In this document: positions 60,197-64,000 of the stretch, piece by piece
Numbering within the stretch: position 1 is the first letter of the stretch
How the letters are laid out: each line of letters starts with the position of its first letter
NCBI RefSeq assembly: GCF_900116495.1
Contig: NZ_FPAY01000001.1
Location: forward strand, 434,001-498,000
Source: Arthrobacter sp. ov118
Lineage (GTDB): Bacteria; Actinomycetota; Actinomycetes; Actinomycetales; Micrococcaceae
DNA: 64,000 nt
Reading direction: 5' to 3'
Made by a program: the position numbers and the translations under genes
The notes under the pieces: model-generated
What the model was told of the DNA's origin: nothing
Databases searched by the model: none
Seen by the model: the letters and a program-made list of their open reading frames with translations, nothing else

Positions 60197-62125
60197 ATGG
60201 CTTTGAACAGCGACATCCGCCCGGATGCCCAACCCCCCCTGGAGCTGGAGGAGCACACACTCGTTCCTGCGCCGCAGAACCTTCCTCCCTCCCACGACTC
60301 ACACGACGCGGAGGACACCCAGCAGATCCTCCAGGAACTCCGACAGAGCAAGACTGAACGCGCGGTGACGGAACGTCGCAACCGCACGCTTGTGCTGGAC
60401 AAGTGGACCTTCGGCATCACCGGCGTCATCGCCCTGGCCTTCGTCGCGTGGGGCTTCCTCGGCCGGGACAGCCTGGCCGCGGTCTCCACGGATGTCCTTG
60501 GCTGGGTCATGGAATACACTGGCTGGCTCTTCATGGTTCTGGCCTCGCTCTTCGTCGTCTTCGTCCTGTGGCTTGCACTCGGCAAGTTTGGAAACATACC
60601 GCTGGGCAAAGACGGGGAGAAGCCTGAGTTCCGGACCATTTCCTGGGTAGCCATGATGTTTGCGGCCGGCATGGGCATCGGGCTCATGTTCTATGGCGTG
60701 GCAGAACCGCTGTACCACTACGTCTCGCCGCCGCCCGGGACAGTAGACGGACGGACCCCGGCGGCCATCCAGACCGCCATGGCCACTTCCATCTTCCACT
60801 GGACCCTGCACCCCTGGGCCATGTACGCCGTGGTTGGCATTGCCATGGCCTACGGCACTTACCGTCTCGGCCGCAGGCAACTCATATCGGCCGCGTTCAC
60901 CTCGCTCTTTGGCATCAGGATGGTCGAGGGGCCGGTCGGCAAGTTCATCAATATCCTGGCCATTTTCGCCACCTTGTTCGGCACGGCCGCGTCCCTTGGC
61001 CTCGGTGCTCTCCAGATCGGCAGCGGCCTCACCTCCAACGGCTGGGTCGGAGAGATCGGCACGCCCGTGCTTGTGGTGATCGTCGCCATCCTCACCTCCT
61101 GCTTTGTGGCCTCTGCAGTTTCCGGCATCAGCCGCGGCATCCAGTGGCTGTCCAACATCAACATGGTCCTGGCCGTCCTCCTCGCCGTCATCGTCTTCGT
61201 GGCCGGGCCCACGCTGTTCATCCTTAACCTGATTCCCGCCGCCGTGGGTGACTACGCGCGGGACCTGGCGACAATGTCCTCGCGGACGGAAGCCGTGGGT
61301 GACGAGGCATTGCGTACATGGTTGTCGGGCTGGACCATCTTTTACTGGGCCTGGTGGGTGTCCTGGACGCCGTTTGTTGGCATGTTCATCGCCCGTATCA
61401 GCCGCGGACGCACCATCCGCCAGTTCGTCACCGGCGTTCTGCTGGTTCCCAGCATTGTCAGCGTGATCTGGTTCGGAATCTTTGGCGGTACCGCTTTCGG
61501 CATCCAGCAGCAGGCCGACAAGACGGACAACCCTGCCGATGGGCTCGTCTCCCTGGTCGACGGCGCCCCGTCCATCGACTTTGATGGCGCCCTCTTCGAC
61601 CTGGTCAAGAATCTCGGCCTGCCGGCCGGGGCCACGGCTGCGGTCATCATCCTGGCCATGGTCCTGGTGGCAATCTTCTTCATCACCGGCGCCGATTCGG
61701 CCTCCATCGTCATGGCCTCCCTGAGCTCCAACGGTTCCAACGAACCTCGCCGCGGCCTGGTCATCTTCTGGGGCGTGCTGACCGGCGCAGTTGCAGCAGT
61801 CATGCTGATGGCCGGTGGAGATGAGCCGTCCGAAGCGCTGTCCGGGCTGCAGCGCATCACCATCGTTGCTGCCCTGCCCTTTGTGCTGGTCATGCTGCTT
61901 CTATGCCTCGCCTTGGCCCGCGACCTGCGACGGGATCCGCTGGCCCTGCGGCGCAGGCTCGCCACAAGCGTCGTCGAGCGGGCCATCCGGACCGGCGTGG
62001 ACCAGCACGGCGGCGTCCATTTCGACCTTGTGACCAAACATGAATGCGGCCAGCGCTGTTCGGACGACGGCCCCTGCGCCGCTTCGCCCGCTGATACCCA
62101 AGTCCCCGCAAAGAACCAGGAGTAG
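60197..62125 (+). CDS. BCCT-family betaine-type transporter
   Basis: The 642-residue protein has 12 membrane helices. GMGIGLMFYGVAEPLYHY (about 158-175) is the BCCT substrate motif, and FYWAWWVSWTPFVGMFIARI is the second. It probably imports glycine betaine or choline by sodium or proton symport. The C-terminal tail has a small cysteine group in ECGQRCSDDGPC, which is unusual and could be regulatory. The N-terminal 65 residues are acidic and cytoplasmic. RBS AAAGGA. It is followed by purU after 3 bp. Confidence 0.93.
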   Translation: MALNSDIRPDAQPPLELEEHTLVPAPQNLPPSHDSHDAEDTQQILQELRQSKTERAVTERRNRTLVLDKWTFGITGVIALAFVAWGFLGRDSLAAVSTDVLGWVMEYTGWLFMVLASLFVVFVLWLALGKFGNIPLGKDGEKPEFRTISWVAMMFAAGMGIGLMFYGVAEPLYHYVSPPPGTVDGRTPAAIQTAMATSIFHWTLHPWAMYAVVGIAMAYGTYRLGRRQLISAAFTSLFGIRMVEGPVGKFINILAIFATLFGTAASLGLGALQIGSGLTSNGWVGEIGTPVLVVIVAILTSCFVASAVSGISRGIQWLSNINMVLAVLLAVIVFVAGPTLFILNLIPAAVGDYARDLATMSSRTEAVGDEALRTWLSGWTIFYWAWWVSWTPFVGMFIARISRGRTIRQFVTGVLLVPSIVSVIWFGIFGGTAFGIQQQADKTDNPADGLVSLVDGAPSIDFDGALFDLVKNLGLPAGATAAVIILAMVLVAIFFITGADSASIVMASLSSNGSNEPRRGLVIFWGVLTGAVAAVMLMAGGDEPSEALSGLQRITIVAALPFVLVMLLLCLALARDLRRDPLALRRRLATSVVERAIRTGVDQHGGVHFDLVTKHECGQRCSDDGPCAASPADTQVPAKNQE

Positions 62126-62128
62126 ACC

Positions 62129-63058
62129 ATGACCACAGTCCTCGAGGGCCGCCCCACCGGTAACGCGACGGCGGAAGCCGGCGCGGTCCCCAGCGTCCGC
62201 AGTACTGGCACCGCACAGTACGTCCTCACCCTTGCGTGCCCGGAGCGCCCCGGAATCGTCCGGGCCATCACCGCATTCCTCGCTGATCGCGGCTTCGACA
62301 TCGTTGAACACCAGCAGTTCGATGATCACATGAGCGGCAAGCTCTACCTGCGCACGGCCTTCACTCCGGGAGACAAGGAAGTTTCCGCGGAAGGCCTCAG
62401 TGCGGAGTTCGCAGCCATTGCCGATGAATTCGACATGGATTTCCGCATCCACGACGGCCGCCCGCAGCGGCTGCTGGTCATGGTGTCGAAGTTCGGCCAC
62501 TGCCTGAACGATCTCATCTTCCGCTGGCGGGCCGGCAGTCTGGGTGCGGAGATCGCCGTCGTGGTTTCCAACCACGAGGACCTCCGGGCCATGGCCGAGG
62601 CGGCCGGCCTCCCGTTCATCCACGTGCCGGTGACGGCCGGCACCAAGCCGGAAGCCGAGGCCCGCCTGCTCGAGCTGGTGGCCGAATACCAGGCCGACCT
62701 CGTGGTGCTGGCGCGCTACATGCAGGTGCTGTCCAATGACCTGTGCAGGGAACTTCGCGGCCGGGCCATCAACATCCATCACTCGTTCCTGCCCGGCTTC
62801 AAGGGTGCCAAGCCGTACCACCAGGCCTACGACCGCGGAGTAAAGCTGGTCGGCGCCACCGCCCACTATGTCACCGCGGACCTCGACGAGGGACCCATCA
62901 TCGAGCAGGAGGTCTTCCGGGTGGACCACGCCCTGGACCCGGACGCGCTGGTGACAGTGGGCAGGGACGCGGAGACCCAGGCGCTCTCCCGCGCGGTGAA
63001 GTGGCACTGCCAGCACCGCGTCCTGCTCAACAAGACCCGCACCGTCGTATTTCGTTAA
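62129..63058 (+). CDS. purU: Formyltetrahydrofolate deformylase
   Basis: The 309-residue enzyme hydrolyses 10-formyl-THF to formate and THF. An ACT domain is at 29-105 (LTLACPERPGIVRAITAFLA). The catalytic part has INIHHSFLPGFKGAKPYHQA (Asn and His) and HYVTADLDEGPIIEQ (Asp). Here it probably recycles THF after betaine demethylation. It overlaps the BCCT operon by spacing of 3 bp. Confidence 0.93.
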   Translation: MTTVLEGRPTGNATAEAGAVPSVRSTGTAQYVLTLACPERPGIVRAITAFLADRGFDIVEHQQFDDHMSGKLYLRTAFTPGDKEVSAEGLSAEFAAIADEFDMDFRIHDGRPQRLLVMVSKFGHCLNDLIFRWRAGSLGAEIAVVVSNHEDLRAMAEAAGLPFIHVPVTAGTKPEAEARLLELVAEYQADLVVLARYMQVLSNDLCRELRGRAINIHHSFLPGFKGAKPYHQAYDRGVKLVGATAHYVTADLDEGPIIEQEVFRVDHALDPDALVTVGRDAETQALSRAVKWHCQHRVLLNKTRTVVFR

Positions 63059-63093
63059 ATTCCCGCTAGCGCGAACCAGGAGAACCACACACC

Positions 63094-64000
63094 ATGAGCG
63101 CATCACCACGCGTCGTCATCATCGGAGCCGGCATCGTCGGCACCAACCTCGCGGATGAACTGTCCAGCAGGGGCTGGAACAACGTCACCGTCGTCGAGCA
63201 GGGCCCGCTGGAATTGGCCGGCGGCTCCACCTCGCACGCCCCCGGCCTGGTGTTCCAGAACAATCCGTCCAAGACCATGACGGAATTCGCCACGTACACG
63301 GTCAACAAGCTGCTCTCCCTGAGCCAGGACGGCCAGTCCTGCTTCAACCAGGTGGGCGGCCTGGAACTGGCAACCACTGCCGAGCGCCTCGCCGACCTCA
63401 AGCGCAAGATGGGCGTGATGAGCTCCTGGGGCGTCGAAAGCCGGATCGTCGACGCCGACGAATGCGAAAAGATCTACCCGCTGCTCAACACTGGCAAGCT
63501 CACCGGCGGCCGCGAGGTCCTGGGCGGCCTGCTCATCCCCACCGACGGGCTGGCCCTGGCTGCCCGTGCCGTGCAGTTGCTGATCGAGCGCTCCCGCGAG
63601 CGCGGCGTGACCTTCCGCGGCTCCACCACCGTCACCGGCATCTCCCAGTGGGGCGGTCAGGTCACCGGCGTCGAGACCTCCTCCGGCGTGATTCCCGCCG
63701 ACATCGTGGTCTCGTGCGCAGGCTTCTGGGGCCGTGAGCTCGGGAAGATGATTGGCCTCGAGGTTCCGCTGCTGCCGCTGGCCCACCAGTACGTCAAGTC
63801 CACTCCCCTGCCCGAACTCAAGGGCGTGAACGAACTTCCCGACGGCGCCGAGAAGCCTATCCTCCGATACCAGGACAAGGACCTGTACTACCGCGAATGG
63901 GGCGAGCGCATCGGCATCGGCAGCTACGCCCACCGCCCGATGCCGGTGGACATGTCCGCCCTGCCGAAGGTGGCCGCTGAGGAGATGTCCGACCACCGCA
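63094..64000 (+). CDS. dmg: Dimethylglycine oxidase, partial (cut by the window end)
   Basis: The 302 visible residues match the FAD domain of Arthrobacter globiformis dimethylglycine oxidase by memory: PRVVIIGAGIVGTNLADELS, GGSTSHAPGLVFQNNPSKTM, FNQVGGLELATT and RGSTTVTGI. This enzyme oxidises dimethylglycine to sarcosine and passes the C1 unit to THF. The AGGAGAACC site is upstream. The remaining C-terminal folate-binding half lies beyond 64000. It completes the next step of betaine degradation. Confidence 0.9.
   Translation, partial: MSASPRVVIIGAGIVGTNLADELSSRGWNNVTVVEQGPLELAGGSTSHAPGLVFQNNPSKTMTEFATYTVNKLLSLSQDGQSCFNQVGGLELATTAERLADLKRKMGVMSSWGVESRIVDADECEKIYPLLNTGKLTGGREVLGGLLIPTDGLALAARAVQLLIERSRERGVTFRGSTTVTGISQWGGQVTGVETSSGVIPADIVVSCAGFWGRELGKMIGLEVPLLPLAHQYVKSTPLPELKGVNELPDGAEKPILRYQDKDLYYREWGERIGIGSYAHRPMPVDMSALPKVAAEEMSDHR

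Overview
The window looks like a chromosomal segment of a high-GC actinobacterium of the Micrococcaceae, most likely Arthrobacter or Pseudarthrobacter. The strongest indicator is the partial gene at the right edge. Its product matches, from memory, the dimethylglycine oxidase of Arthrobacter globiformis over nearly its whole visible length. High GC, GTG/TTG starts and many 4-bp ATGA gene overlaps fit the same group.

Region A (about 1-17.5 kb) is an accessory island with lower and more variable GC. It holds an HNH protein with three Cys/His fingers, an XRE regulator, a lipoprotein, a membrane-anchored pentapeptide-repeat protein and a tyrosine integrase that is short at its N-terminus. It also holds a tightly coupled four-gene minus-strand operon (5465-8307): winged helix, membrane protein, PD-(D/E)XK nuclease-like protein, and a TIM-barrel protein resembling tRNA-guanine transglycosylase. 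Next come a displaced 3' half of a tRNA-Thr(CGT), a ruined serine recombinase, a second HNH-like protein, a frameshifted DUF3223 gene, and a large single-chain restriction-modification/helicase protein (Type ISP-like, 1651 aa) followed by a GIY-YIG-like gene. tRNA-Met and tRNA-Thr(GGT) mark the right border. The four-gene operon is my best candidate for an undescribed system.

Region B (18-51 kb) is mostly ordinary chromosome: a DEAD-box RNA helicase, a MOSC protein, a ygiB-ygiC-permease-acyl-CoA dehydrogenase operon, a GT87 mannosyltransferase, an HxlR regulator with an MFS pump, cbs-metB, an AlkA-like glycosylase, an acyl-CoA ligase, thioredoxin, an MgtC-like protein, an EAL protein, tRNA-Tyr, YajQ, HtpX, an MFS transporter, and a Fur-family regulator with catalase. 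It contains three copies of a palindromic repeat of about 62 bp whose arms carry ACGCGGGGTCAC, a second palindromic element, two short tandem repeats, a thioesterase broken at a G-run, and a decayed integrase.

Region C (51.5-64 kb) is a glycine betaine catabolism and one-carbon cluster. An IclR regulator and a divergent LysR regulator accompany an MHS transporter and a BCCT betaine-type transporter. The Rieske monooxygenase pair GbcA/GbcB converts betaine to dimethylglycine, and dimethylglycine oxidase starts the next step. FchA, FolD and PurU process the folate-bound one-carbon unit. Three things stand out. The FolD lacks the cyclohydrolase lysine, and a separate cyclohydrolase (FchA) is encoded just upstream with a 4-bp overlap. 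The two transporter genes share a conserved promoter/operator of about 65 bp. A 3' remnant of a second iclR gene lies just after folD.
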